Origin: Thelonectria olida
Taxonomy: Eukaryota > Ascomycota > Sordariomycetes > Hypocreales > Nectriaceae
DNA length: 64,000 nt
Assembly (NCBI GenBank): GCA_020736575.1
Contig: JAGPYM010000002.1
Location: forward strand, 1-64,000
Direction of reading: 5' to 3'
The notes beneath the pieces were generated by a model. That model was given only the letters and a program-made list of their open reading frames with translations, made no database searches and had not been told where the DNA came from. Of this stretch, positions 1 to 12,110 are shown in pieces. The translations under genes were made by a program, and so were the position numbers. Position 1 is the first letter of the stretch. Each line of letters starts with the position of its first letter.

Positions 1-1530
1 GTATAGCAGGCATCCCTCCGCCGCTAAATGGATCTTGCTATTTCTCTTGGACTGTCTATTCCATGCATTTTATTTCATGCCAGTGGCGATTCCTTTGCCG
101 GTTCTGCACCCAGTGGTCATCTACACGATTATTGGTGTTGTCCTTTGTGCATTGTATTTTCTCTGTCAGATAATAACTTAGTGTGTGCTTCATGAGCGAA
201 TGTTATTAGCCCGATAGTAAGACAGTTTTCCCAGCGCTCAAGATCCCCAAACATTCACCGCACTTTGAGTTCTCGGTATATTAAGAACCGTGGCCGATCA
301 CTTTCAAGGGTTAATAAAAGATTAGACTAAAACTGTTGAGACCCGTGATAACTAGCTATTTCCCTCAGGTGGTAGGGGAGCTATCTGGCATAATTCACTA
401 GGTAGCTGGCATTTGATAACAGCCAAATCATTATGTATTGCGCTGATGGATCACAATATCCCAGTTCCCATGGGTGACCTAATAATACAGGTGAGTGTAA
501 CTAGTAATTGATCTATCCAATGTTTAAAGGCAGAAGCTCTAGGCCTTTAGCAAATACTGGCCTGAGAGAGGGAAGGGCTTGGTTCTATAGAATAGACAAG
601 TCAGGTGAGCGTTATTATAGTGTAAATAAGCTTAAACTACCCTACGGAAGTTTAAGAGCTCCCGGAAAGCTCCCTTCGCCCCCAAAGAAACATCCCATAT
701 ATAAGCACATTCATTAGCACCCTAGATAGAACTGAACTACCTCAATTTTCAATACAACTTGCTTACACCCATCGACTTTAAGCACATTACCAGACGCAAT
801 ACCTGTATTTATTGCTCGGAACCGTTAACGACCTAATCTCTCTGTCAATATAACCTTAGAACTGTCTAGTCTACCGTTCGGAACCGACCAGATTATAGAT
901 GTTGAAAGCCCCTTGTTCAAAAGGGTACCGCGTTACCCTGAGCAATACTGCACTATTGTAACTATGTCCGGAACTCGACCTGTTGATAGCACCTCGAACC
1001 CCGTGTCGAATAACGAACTCCGTATTCCAACACTCCGCTTGGCAATATACGGAAACTCCTGAAGTCCAGAAGCTGAGAGCTATGGCCAACCAACTTCGTA
1101 CCTAGGTGCAGAACCAAACTCAGCCAGCTACAGGAACTGAGCCACGCCATGGATGTCCAACAAGACGGAGGACGTGAACCCGGTGAAGCAGTCAAACCCC
1201 CGCAGCCGGATCCCTCCGATAGGGATTTCAAGGATGTAGTGCCTTTTCTCACACGACTTGGCACTTATCACTGTTAGTTCCTGCACAGACTTGCCTCAGC
1301 TGAGGAAAGGGTCATATATGCCTGCAGCCTTATAGAGGGCACTGTAACCATTTAATTTAAATCTATTATAATGTAGACAGCAATCAAGAACGTCTGGTTC
1401 CCTTGAACTGCGTGCCGTGCCGTTTTTAGAAAACTGTCAATAGGGCGATAGACGATTTAAGGGAGCTTAGGAGAGTGCAATGCTTCTAGTGGTTCCCAAA
1501 CTTTCCAACGTCGAGCGGAACATCCTCACG
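1..1530. other. Gene-free left edge
   Basis: I see no supportable gene here. The open frames are short, have no recognisable protein motif and mostly overlap one another on both strands. Composition is moderately AT-rich with scattered GC-richer patches near 1,100-1,250. The stretch lies immediately upstream of a decayed HET-domain gene and may contain more of its unrecognisable 5' part. Confidence 0.5.
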
Positions 1531-1534
1531 GTGG

Positions 1535-3303
1535 CTCGTGTCAATAACGCAGGACACGTGGTGGTATCCCGGACAGCACTACACCTGGTATTTTCAGGCC
1601 CCGTCTCGTCCCAGAATCCTCCAATAGCGAGAGAGCCCGCAAGTGGCTTCGGAATTGCAGAGATTGCCATGGGAACGAGTGCGGTGGGTCATCTCAGAAG
1701 GTAGCGGGTATGAAGCTGATTGATTGTGAAACACTGTTATACCAGCCACCGCCTCTATAGCTTGGGTCACATTGAGTTATCTATGGGGAAAACAGGAAGA
1801 AGTTGCATTCGATGATCATCCCGCAGTTACTTCGCTCTATACTCCATCACCTCCTCCGCGTTTAATTAGCGATGCTATTACGGTTGCCAAAAACCTCGGA
1901 TATCGGTACTTATGGGTTGACAAGTACTGCATCGACCAACAGAATGAGCCCGAGAAGATTGACCACATTAATAACATGGACTTGATATATATAGGAGCCG
2001 AGGTTACTATTATGGCTGCATCTGGGATAAATGAGGCTCAAGGGTTACCGGGGATTGGATCAACGAAGAGATCCAAGCAACAAGTTGTCGAGCTCCCTAG
2101 TTTCACACTCCTCAGCACCGGCCCGGATCCCACGGACAACATTGAAGAATCGAAATGGTGGACACGAGGATGGACCTTCCAAGACGCCTTTTTGTCACTA
2201 AGAAAACTGGTATTAACCGAGTATCGGACATACTTCAAATGCATTACCATTAGCTGAAATGAAGCTATTGGCGGGTTGGAATTCATCGAGAAACCCGAAG
2301 ATATTGATTTCAGCCGGTTCTGGAAGGCGAGTAGCTTTCTCATGAACCCATATATGGGTCGTACAGCAAGTATTGGGACGGCAGCTGCCTAAAGGAATAT
2401 GGCAAACTGGATATTGGAAGACGCGAGACGCATACAATGCTCCGGCATAGACACCATGAACTCCTCAAGCTCGCTGAAATCTACTTCCCACGCCAGTTAA
2501 CATTCGGTTCCGACGCCCTCAACGCGTTTTCTGGATTGCTAAGGTTCCTGGAAAGAAATAGCTCGCCCCCTACTTTGCACCCATATGGATTACCGTGTTT
2601 TGCTCTGGCCAGCAATAATGATGAAGTCGTCAAGATGTATTTGGCTGCTTCGCTCTATTAGTATCATCCAAAGTCCAGCTCGATCAGACGGCGGTGGGAG
2701 TCTCCGTTATGGACATGGGCCGGCTGGACTGGGCCGATGCGATCGACTCGCCTATACCAATCACGGCTTTGGACTCCAAGGGCACGCGGGATTCTCTTGG
2801 AAGATAAATGTGGAAACACGCATCCAGTTGCAGAATATTTGCAGACTAGTAGGGTTTGTAACGGTCCGGATTCAGCTGGTGCAGTCCATTTTCAATGTTG
2901 CGAAGTTCACGTGGCACTCTTCTATACAACGGGAGGTAGTGACGGCTGGGATAACCATACAGTCGCGGGACATCGTCTGCTCGTCCAAGGCGTGCAGCTG
3001 CCCACGAACACACCCAACGCCTTTCTAAACCGCATTCGCACGAGAACCTAGAGCTTCCCGGTGCTCGGAGACTACTGGGCCGATAAATTGTTCAGGGCGG
3101 AAGATCGAAGATATTTGCTAGTGGTTGAGCGGCAGGGCGCGGAAACTGCTACTCGCATTGGTGTTTTGCATGTTCAGAGTCTGGAGGGAGTGCAAGCGAA
3201 GGTGGGGCCTTTTTCGATGAAGGCAATGGAAGTTATATTCGAGTTCGCCTTGTATGATAGAGTGGCGATCTTCGGAAAGATGGAAAAAGAGTCTGGGAAA
3301 TAG
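1535..3303 (+). pseudogene. HET-domain (heterokaryon incompatibility) protein, decayed
   Basis: Pieces of a fungal HET-domain protein appear in the family's usual order but in changing frames. A W-L-x2-C-x3-H-x3-C leader and KLIDCETL lie at about 1,650-1,735. WVTLSYLWGK, LGYRYLWVDKYCIDQ and WWTRGWTFQ (typical HET blocks) lie at 1,755-2,255. Next come an LTFGSDALNAFSGLLRFLE segment near 2,495-2,555, a WTWAGW segment near 2,710 and a C-terminal RYLLVVERQG segment near 3,110. Breaks are visible: a frame change near 1,740, an in-frame TGA at 2,255, TAA plus a frame change near 2,390-2,430, TAG at 2,659 and TAG at 3,049. Intact HET proteins trigger cell death when incompatible strains fuse. This copy cannot make the full protein. 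It lies directly beside the first AT-only block, which fits decay in a RIP-affected region. Confidence 0.85.
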
Positions 3304-3529
3304 ATCGTTAGTTTCCGTACTTGCAAGAAATCCAGGCCGAAAGACGTCATCCCCAAGAGCCGATTGAATACGATTAAGAAGCATCTTTGTGAGTGGCGGA
3401 GCCGAGAGTACGTCCGGGTAAGACAACTGATTAGAGAGATTTTGTGAAATTTTAGCAATGAGAAGTAACGACGGGCTGGACAAAGAAGAGAGAGTCTGTA
3501 GTAAGTTCGAGTTAGCGAAACTTGGTATT

Positions 3530-6500
3530 GTAAACTTAAATAATAGGTTTGGGCCTATTAGGGTTTTTTCCCCCCGCTTATTTAATTAAAAATTATTAGA
3601 ATTCTATTTTAAGTCTTTTATATTTACTAGTTTTAATATTACTATTAATAGTTTTAATACTATTTTATTATTATAAAATAAGTATTTTAAGCATTTTATT
3701 TAATATATTTCTATTTTTTATATTATTAAAAATTATTTAATATAATTAATAAAAGTTTTAAATATTAATTATAAAAGTAATATATTAAATATAAAAGTAA
3801 TATATTAATTATAAAAGTAATATATTAAGTATAAAAGTAATATATTAATTATAAAAGTAGTATATTAATAATAAAAATAATATATTAATTATAAAAGTAA
3901 TATATTAATTATAAAAAGAATATATTATTTTATATAATAAGAAAACTTATATATTTTTAATTTAAATAGAAAAGAAAAATTTATTTAATATAAAAAAAAA
4001 ATTTATTAAAAAGTTATTAAAATATATAAGTTTTATATATATTTATATTAAATAGTATAAAAATATTTAAAAGTTATAACTTTTTTAAATACTTCTTTAA
4101 ATCTTTTATTAGTTTAATATATTTAAGGAAATTTATATATTTTAATATATAATAAGTAGTTATATAGCTTTTATTATTTAGTTAAATTATATTATATTTA
4201 ATTAATAAAAGGTTAAGTATTTTAATTATAATATATTAAAACTTAATATAAAGTTTTTTAAATATATAATAAAAGTTAATATATATTAAATTTTAATTTT
4301 ATATATATTATAATAAACTATTAATAGAGTTTATAATTAGTTTTAAAATAAAACTTTTTATTAAATAAATTTTATTAAAAAAAGCTTTTTATAAATTTTT
4401 AATATAATAATATTATTTTATTTAATTTAATTTTATATAAATTATTTAATATATAAAATATAATATTTAATATTTTTAAAATTAATTATTTTTATTATTT
4501 TATAGACTTTTTAATATATTTTACTATTTAATTATTTTATTTTATTTTTATTAATTTAACTACTTTTAAACTTTTTTTTTATTTAACTTTTTAAGCCTTT
4601 TTCTTTTTTAACTCTTATATTTATTTAACTATTTAAATTATTACTATTATATATAATAGCTTTTAAAGCTATAATATATAAGTATTTAATTAAATTATTT
4701 TAATAACTTATTTATTATTATTATTAAAATAGTTTTTTCTTTCCCTTTTAAAAGATTATCTAAGGTTTTTAACTTTCTATTAGAAAAGGTTATAATAATA
4801 TTAATATATATTAAGTCTTTTAATTAGAATTTTATAATTTAAATTAATTAAATAAACTTTTTAATTAATATTTAATAGTATATTTATATTAAATAATATA
4901 AAAATATTTAAAAGTTATAACTTTTTTAAATACTTATTAAAATTTCTTATTAATTTAATATATTTAAGGAAATTTATATATTTTAATATATAATAAGTAG
5001 CTATATAATTTTTATTATTTAGTTAGATTATATTATATTTAATTAATAAAAAGTTAGGTATTTTAGCTATTATATATTATATTATTAATTAAGTTATATA
5101 AACTAAAGTTAAATAAAAAGGTGCTTTTATATTAAAAGCTTAAAATAAGGTTTTTTAAATAAGATTTATTTAATAGGGACTTTTATTTTAAAACTAATTA
5201 TAAGCCCTATTAAAAAGCTTATTATAATAAATATAAGGCTGGGTTTTACTTATATTAACTTTTATTATATACTAGTATTAGGCTTATTTAAATAATAATA
5301 ATATATAATTTAATATAACTAACTTTCTATTAACTAAATAAATTATAATTTAAAAAATAATATTAATATAATAGTTTAATATCTATTAAATTATATATAT
5401 TTCCTTAAATATATTTATTTAATTAAAGAGCTTAAAAAGTAATTTAAATAGTTATAACTTTTTAATATTTTATATTAACTAATATAAATATACTATTAAA
5501 GTAATATAAAAAATTAACTTAGTTTTTTAAGCTATTATAATTTAATTAAAAATTAAATATATAAAAAAATAATTTTAAATTTTTAATAGGAAAGTTAGCT
5601 AACTTAATTGCCTTTTAAATTAAGTAAAAATAATAGGCTTAATTAATATACTTAATTATTTTTAAGAAAATATAAGAATATAATTTAAAGTTATAATTTT
5701 AAAAGCTATTATATATTATAGTAATAATTTAAATAGTTATTTAAAAGGCTATAAAGGAAAAATTTAAAAATAAAAAGTAAGTTAAATAGGCAAGTAAATA
5801 TAAGAGTTAAAAAGTGGGGGAGCTAAAAGGGTTAAATATAAAAGAAAGTTTAAAAATAGTTTAAATAAATTTAAAAGTAATTAAACTAATAGAAATAAGT
5901 AAGGTAATTAAATAGAAAAATATATAAAAAGTTAATATAATAATAAAAATTACTAATTATAAAGTTTATTAATTTAATATATTTAAAAAAGATTATATAT
6001 TTTAATATATAATAAATAGTTATATTATTATTATTATTAAAAAAGCTAATAACTTAAATATATAATAAAAGTTAATATAAGCTAAATTCTAGCTATATAT
6101 TTATATAATAAACTTTTTAATAGAGCTTATAATTAGTTTTAAAATAAAAGTTTTTATAAATAAACTTTATTTATAAAACCTTATTTTAAGCTTTTAATAT
6201 AAAAGTACCTTTCTATTTAACTCTAGTTTATAGAATTTAACTAATAATATAATATATAATAGCTAAAATGCCTAACTTCTTATTAATTAAATATAATATA
6301 ATTTAACTAAATAATATAAATTATATAACTACTTATTATATATTAGAATATATAAATTTCCTTAAGTATATTAAGCTAATAAGAGATTTTAATAAGTATT
6401 TAAAAGAGTTATAATTTTTAAGCATTTTTATACTACTTAATATAAATATACTATTAAATATTAATTAAAAAATTAATTTAATTATTTTAAGCTATAAGAT

Positions 6501-7490
6501 TTTAATTAAAAGACCTAATATATATTAATACTATTATAACTTCCTTAAATAGAAAGTTAAAACCCTTTTATAACTTTTTAAAAGGGAAAGAAAAAACTAT
6601 TTTAATAATAATAATAAGTAATTTATTAAAATAATCCAATTAAATACTTATAAACTATAGCTTTAGGAACTGCTATATATAATAGTAACAATTTAAATAG
6701 TTACTTAAAAGGCTATAAAGGAAAATTTAAAAATAAAAAGTGAGTTAAATAGATATAAGGGTTAAAAAAGTAAGGGGGCTAAAAAGGTTAAATAAAAAAG
6801 GAAAGTTTAAAAAAGGTTAAAATAGGTTTAAAAATATTTAAACTAATAGAAATAGAGTAAGGCAACTAGATAGTAAAATATATTAAGAGTTTATATAATA
6901 ATAAAAATTACTAATTATAAAAAATAAATAATTATATAACTTTTATTATTTAATTAAAGTATATTATATTTAATTAATAAAAAGTTAAATATTTTAACTA
7001 TTATATATTATATTATTAGTTAAATTATATAAACTTAAGTTAAATAAAAAGGTACTTTTATATTAAATATTTAAAATATAGTTTTATAAATAAAGTTTAT
7101 TTATAAAAACTTTTATTTTAAAACTAATTATAAGCTCTATTAAAAAGCTTATTATAATAAATATAAAATTAAAATTTAACTTATATTAACTTTTATTATA
7201 TATTTAAAATATTAGCTTTTTTAATAATAATAAAATATTATATATTTTAATATTAATATTAAAAGTAATTTTATTAAATATATTTAATATAAAAATATAT
7301 ATTTAAATTATATTTATATATATATTATTTTTATAATTAATATAATTACTTATATTATAAAAAGCAATTAGTTATATATATATTAATATAATTTAAATTA
7401 TTACTTAATTATAATAAAATTTTAAGCTTAATAGAAAAATAAGCAAGTATAATATTAGTTATTAAATTAATTTTTCTACTACCTGCCTCT
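3530..7490. repeat. AT-only block of RIP-like decayed repeats
   Basis: About 4 kb in which G and C have nearly disappeared, with sharp edges to normal DNA on both sides. This is what repeat-induced point mutation leaves in Pezizomycotina. No coding frame survives. Comparing stretches by eye shows several copies of one element in both orientations. Direct copies are at about 4,480-5,290 and 6,940-7,240. Inverted copies are at about 4,250-4,400, 5,690-5,970 and 6,045-6,920. The shared core reads as a run around 'taagccctattaaaaagctt' followed by 'attataataaatataaggct' in the direct copies. A less mutated copy lies in the second AT block at 16,430-16,590. The element is probably a dead transposon, but no transposase or reverse transcriptase motif can be recovered. 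Confidence 0.85.
3761..3920. repeat. Tandem array, 8 x 20 bp
   Basis: Eight successive 20-base units (consensus tatattaattataaaagtaa) run without a gap from 3,761 to 3,920, each differing at 0-4 positions. The register is exact over the array. It sits near the left edge of the AT block and is unlike the longer dispersed copies around it. Confidence 0.95.
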
Positions 7491-8475
7491 TATATTTATT
7501 TGCGTCTCTTAAAGAGTTCGGCTCGGCCGACTAGCAAAGACTCGGACGTGTTATTAGATAGTTCACAGTAATTCCTAATCTATCTAATCTTTACCCCTGC
7601 CCCTTTTACGTCTCTTCATACTCTGGATTACCTAAGAAAAATCCGCACGTTTTAACGCCACTCATTCTAACGCTTTCACGGATCGACCGTTACAGGCGGT
7701 CTGAGACTATCATAGCCTAAGACCCGAGCTATTGAAAAGTTGAGGCTTGATTAACCGCCTGTCTTCTCTGGCGAGCATCTGGCTCAAGGGGCTGCTGGAT
7801 CCTTAAACCCCACCTCCGATCAACTGCGGACGGCATTCCCAATACGCGACTGGAGACTCCTATAGAAGTCCTTTCTACTGCCAAATGGCACATGACGGTG
7901 TGATGCTGGGTTCCTGGATCTGGAGCTGATGCTGAAGAAGTTAACAGACAGGGACAGAACAAAGGAGCCGAACGGGCAAGACTCTATCGACAGTCTAGAC
8001 TGTCAAAAGGGGTCTGAAGTCATCTGTAATCAGTACCAAATTTGTCAGGGTCGGTCGTTTGAGCTTGCAAGAACAATGCACAACGCAAAAAGCAGGGGTT
8101 GTACCGCCAGATATTGTTTCTTGGCAAACCGGCTACTGTTTGGTGGAGCAACGTCCGAGACTATTGAAGTGCTAATTGAGCCACCAAACTCAGCGATAAA
8201 CAAACACGGATATGAGCAGCGCGCCGCCCAAGCCTCGAATCGCTTCAAATCCGTCGAGCGCGGCAGACTGAGTTCCTACTAATCTGTACGTATGTAGTAA
8301 TTGGAGGATGATCAAGCGGTAAGCTCGGTGCTGCAAGGCTAGACAATGGCTTGAGGGTAGGCCAGTAGGGAGGTACTAGCGCGAAGGAAAAGTAAAGACG
8401 CATCTATTGATTTCGGTGAAGTGACATGGCGTCCGCAAGCTAACAAGCCCTAAATAAACTAATAGTTAACCTTGG

Positions 8476-8555
8476 ACCCTCATCCAGGAGGCCGGTCAGC
8501 GATGTGACACGTAAGACCCTGATCCACGGCGCCGGTCAGCGAATTGACACGTAGA
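8476..8555. repeat. 2 x 40 bp tandem repeat with distant inverted copy
   Basis: Two adjacent 40-base units (8,476-8,515 and 8,516-8,555) share the core gccggtcagcga..tgacacgtaga. A 22-base part of the second unit returns in reverse complement at 8,805-8,826 with one mismatch. No function can be assigned. Confidence 0.85.
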
Positions 8556-8714
8556 ACTGAATGTTGTTCTTGAGAAAAGCGGGTTATCATCTGGATAATT
8601 GACTTCGAAGCTGAGTTATCAGAAATCGAAGTGCCGAGCTAGCAGGGCCCTTGCGGAAGCACTCAAATTTGCCTAGTGGCCAAGAAAGATGCCATTTTCT
8701 TCATATTTTCTGCC

Positions 8715-8752
8715 ATCGATTTGACCGGGCCGTGGGCGCCCTGTCAATCGAT
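8715..8752. repeat. Short inverted repeat
   Basis: The arms atcgatttgac (8,715-8,725) and gtcaatcgat (8,743-8,752) are complementary apart from one extra T, around a GC-rich loop. It could form a hairpin or be a protein-binding site, but nothing shows which. Confidence 0.6.
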
Positions 8753-9914
8753 ACATCTTCGAACGGTCCACTTGCCTTTGTACCCAAACACTGACACTTA
8801 CTTTTGACCGGCGTCGTGGATCAGGGCCTGAAGCCGCATAATCTGACTTTGAACCCCCGGTTGTCGGGCGCTCTTTGCTGGTTCAGCCTGAGCAGACACG
8901 CCACGTGCCTGAGCGGATAGCCCGTTATGGCTAGCCGCCTTCAGCTGCGCGAATTGAAATCACTCCCAGTGACATCCGAGAATCCCATCACCATTTCGCA
9001 TGCTTGGCGTGGCTGCTGCAGGACGAGGTCTCGAACGAGGTCTCACCTGGCACAACGCACGAGCCGAAGCCAGCTGTGCGCTTCCAGCCGCTCTGTCTGA
9101 GTGTGCTTACCAAACTAGGCATAGATGCCCAGACAGCCTACCCTTTTTTGGGAGACCCCCGGCGCAATTCATGCTGTCGAGCCCAATCCAGATCCCTAAT
9201 ACCTGCAGTGGGGGCGAAAAGTTTGACTACCGTTCTGCTTGCCGGTACCCCTGTCCCGCCTGTTGGTCCTTAGCCTTCTTCAATCCGCGTATCAGCTCTA
9301 TCTTGGTATCAACCTCTAAATGCACTGATTTACTTACCGAAAGAAGCTAGACACGCCCCCTGCTGTGTGCATCCGCCTCCGATATGTTAGTAGGGGGGAT
9401 TATGCGACGATTTACTGTTATACACGAGGCCCTATACCTCTCTGCCATGCAATGATATTGCATCCACGTGCTCTTAGTGTTCAAGAGATGCCGTGTATAG
9501 TGTCTATTCTAGGAACACATCGTTTCAGTACACTCTGGACGGCGTAGCCGGCGGTCTCATGGTGCCACCAATAATCTCATGGCGAGTGCAATCGCTAGCT
9601 TCGCCGTTAGTTTTGCCAGGGTTGGTCCTGATATCTTTGATTCTCGCATGTCCGGTCTTGATGATAGCCTCGCGGCTGGAGCCAACAACGTGTAGTGCGT
9701 CAATAGTCTGGAAACCCCTGTCATGATCGTCACAAATCAAGGCTATCAAAACAATCCACCTGGCTGATCTGAGAGATTGCTTCTGCCTGATCATTTATTA
9801 ATCTCGACGTTTCGTTTGTGTTGCTTGGATGCTCTGAACCCTCAGTCTCTCGTTTTCAACATAAACTTTCTTTCTCATCAGACCGACCCTGGTCCACTCG
9901 TTAAATCGGGAAAA

Positions 9915-12110
9915 ATGGCACCTCCGAGCATCGCGGAAAGCAACAGCGCGATTAGTATCCCCCCTCGCCATAGTGCTAGTGCATCGAGCGTGTCCGGCAA
10001 TCCCTTTGACTCTGATGTCAACGAGATCGCTACTCCGGCCCTTTCTGAGCGTGTTGAGGTAACATCCATCATTGTTTGTTAACTCGTATATTTGCTAACA
10101 TCACTTTGTGATGTCTACTAGACGCCGAGAATTTCCAGCGAAGCCGACCCTGCCACTCGCACTACTGCTCGTCGTCCGGCTCCCCAACCTCCTGTTGCCC
10201 AAAATGAGGTTCAAGAGAAGGGCCCCGCAGGACAGCGAGATGATATTGTAAGTTTAAGCTGTCCAGATACAGTAACAAGCAGGCTGTCCATCAAGGTCCA
10301 TATGGAATGCTAATGTCGAATCCCTAGACTCCAGCTGAACTCGAAGACGGCCCTGAGCCACGAAGAAGCGCCGTAATCAACGAGAAGACCGAAACCGCCC
10401 CCGAGGCTGAGAGCAAGCCTAAGCCGGGATTCTTCAGGCGAATCTACGTTGGCTTCCGCAACATCTACTCGCCTCTCGAAGAGCCACCATTGGTGCTACC
10501 CATTGCCCCCAATGATACCGAAAAACTCGACTACATCCACATGGGCCGCTTCGTCTTCTTCTTCTTTGGTATTCTATCGTTTTTGGCTCTTGGTGCGGGA
10601 ATGTGGCTCTTCACCATCACCGCACCTTTCTATACCTGGTACGCCCTCTTTGCCGGAATCATCTGCCTGTACTTGTTATTGTCATATGGCATCGGCATCT
10701 GCGGGAAGGATTACGACTACAAGGCACATTTGGACCGGATCGCTGCTCACCCCATCACTGAGGAGACAGCACCTACAGTCGACGTCTTCCTGCCATGCTG
10801 CTATGAACCGCTCGAGATCCTGGAGAACACATACAAGTACATTGCTAAGCTGGATTGGCCAGCATCGAAGCTGAAGATTTATGTCATGGATGACGGCGCC
10901 CAGGACCAAGTGCGCGCCCTGGCCGAAAAGTATGGATTCATCTATCATGTGCGGGACAATCGACCTCACCTCCGCAAGGCAGGCAACCTTCGGTGGAACT
11001 TTACCCGCACCAATGGTGACTACTTTATTATTTTCGATGCCGACTTCTGCCCACGCGCCGACTTTATCAAGGAGCTCGTTGTGGAACACCTTGCCGATGA
11101 GAAGACTGCTATTGTGCAGTCTCCACAATGGTTTCGCTCCACCCCCGAGCAGACTTGGGTTGAGCAGGGTGCCGGCGCCACTCAGGAACTCTTCTACCGT
11201 GTCATCCAGGTCAACCGAGACAGGTTTGGCGGCGCCATTTGTGTCGGCACCAACGCCATGTATCGACGCGCTGCCCTGGAAGAGGTCGGAGGAACGGCTG
11301 ATATTGGACACTCTGAGGATGTGCATACAGGGTAAGATATTCTCTGACACGGGAAGAACGAACCCATACTAATGAGTATCGCAGCTTTGGTGCTATTGAC
11401 CGTGGCTGGAAGGTCAAATTTGTCCCGATCAACTTGGCCGCGGGCATTTGCCCCGACAACCCAAGGGCATTCTTTTCGCAGCAGATGAGATGGGCCTCGG
11501 GCAGCACGACCCTGTTGACGAACCCTCACTTCTGGACATCAAAATTGACACTGGTGCAAAAAATCTGTTACTTTTCAGGTAAGCCCTCGCCGAGACTTTC
11601 AAGCGTAAGCAAACCACTAACGATTTTCTAGGCTTCCTCTTCTACGTGACTCTCTCCCTCAACATCTTCATCAATCCGCTTCCTGGTATTTTCCTCCTCG
11701 CGCTCCGACCCGACTTTGTCAGGGTTTGGAACCTTGCCTTCGCCGCGCCGTCCTTCTTCTATAGTCTCCTCGTCATCCCGTTGTGGGCCAAATGCTCATA
11801 CAGCTACAACGTGCAGCACGTCATGACGGTCCAGTCGTTTGCCTACCTGACAGCCATCAAGGACCGCGTCTTCAACATAACGGCGCCTTGGGCCGTGTCG
11901 GGTGACGCCAAAGCCCACAAAACAAACAAGTATCGCGACGCCCGTATCTTCTGCTGGGTTTGGATGATTAGTGTCTCTGGCTCTACGATTGGCCTAGTGG
12001 TCTGGAGGATATTGACCCACGTTCTTCGGTGGTGGGATCCTCTTCCTCTGCTGATAATTATCGCGTACAACTTGTTTAAGACGCACTATTTTATGTTTTG
12101 CAACTGGTAA
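9915..12110 (+). CDS. Family 2 glycosyltransferase, fungal cellulose-synthase-like
   Basis: Five exons (9,915-10,058; 10,122-10,247; 10,328-11,331; 11,385-11,578; 11,632-12,110) join in frame to a 648-residue protein. The N-terminal 130 residues are polar. Two membrane helices follow (about 164-212), then a cytosolic GT-A domain with all processive family-2 marks: MDDG (277-280), DAD (327-329), SED in the acceptor-site motif near 417-419 and QQMRW (457-461). At least three further helices follow to the C-terminus. This is the layout of fungal cellulose-synthase-like enzymes such as the A. fumigatus mixed-linkage glucan synthase Tft1. The likely role is making a beta-linked glucan at the plasma membrane from UDP-sugar. 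The product is inference; domain and family are clear. Introns have good GTAAG/CTAAC/AG signals and the first two lie in the disordered N-terminus. Confidence 0.9.

Larger units (their letters stand above)
7491..9914. other. Intergenic region between AT block and GT2 gene
   Basis: Normal-composition DNA with no supportable gene. A 117-codon open frame at 7,929-8,282 and frames at 9,000-9,350 have no recognisable motif, signal peptide or splice context. The region holds a 2 x 40 bp tandem repeat (8,476-8,555), an inverted third piece of it (8,805-8,826) and a short inverted repeat (8,715-8,752). The last several hundred bases should carry the promoter of the glycosyltransferase gene. Confidence 0.5.

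Noticed and set aside
3530..7490. Centromere-like AT core
   Set aside because: Recognisable repeat copies with graded G/C loss explain the block as RIP-decayed transposon; 4 kb is also short for a regional fungal centromere.
7929..8282. 117-codon plus-strand frame starting with ATG
   Set aside because: No recognisable domain, signal peptide or introns, and overlapped by a frame on the other strand.
10682..11350. Long minus-strand open frame (222 codons)
   Set aside because: It lies entirely opposite the glycosyltransferase exon, with no family motif; it is a shadow of that gene's codon use.
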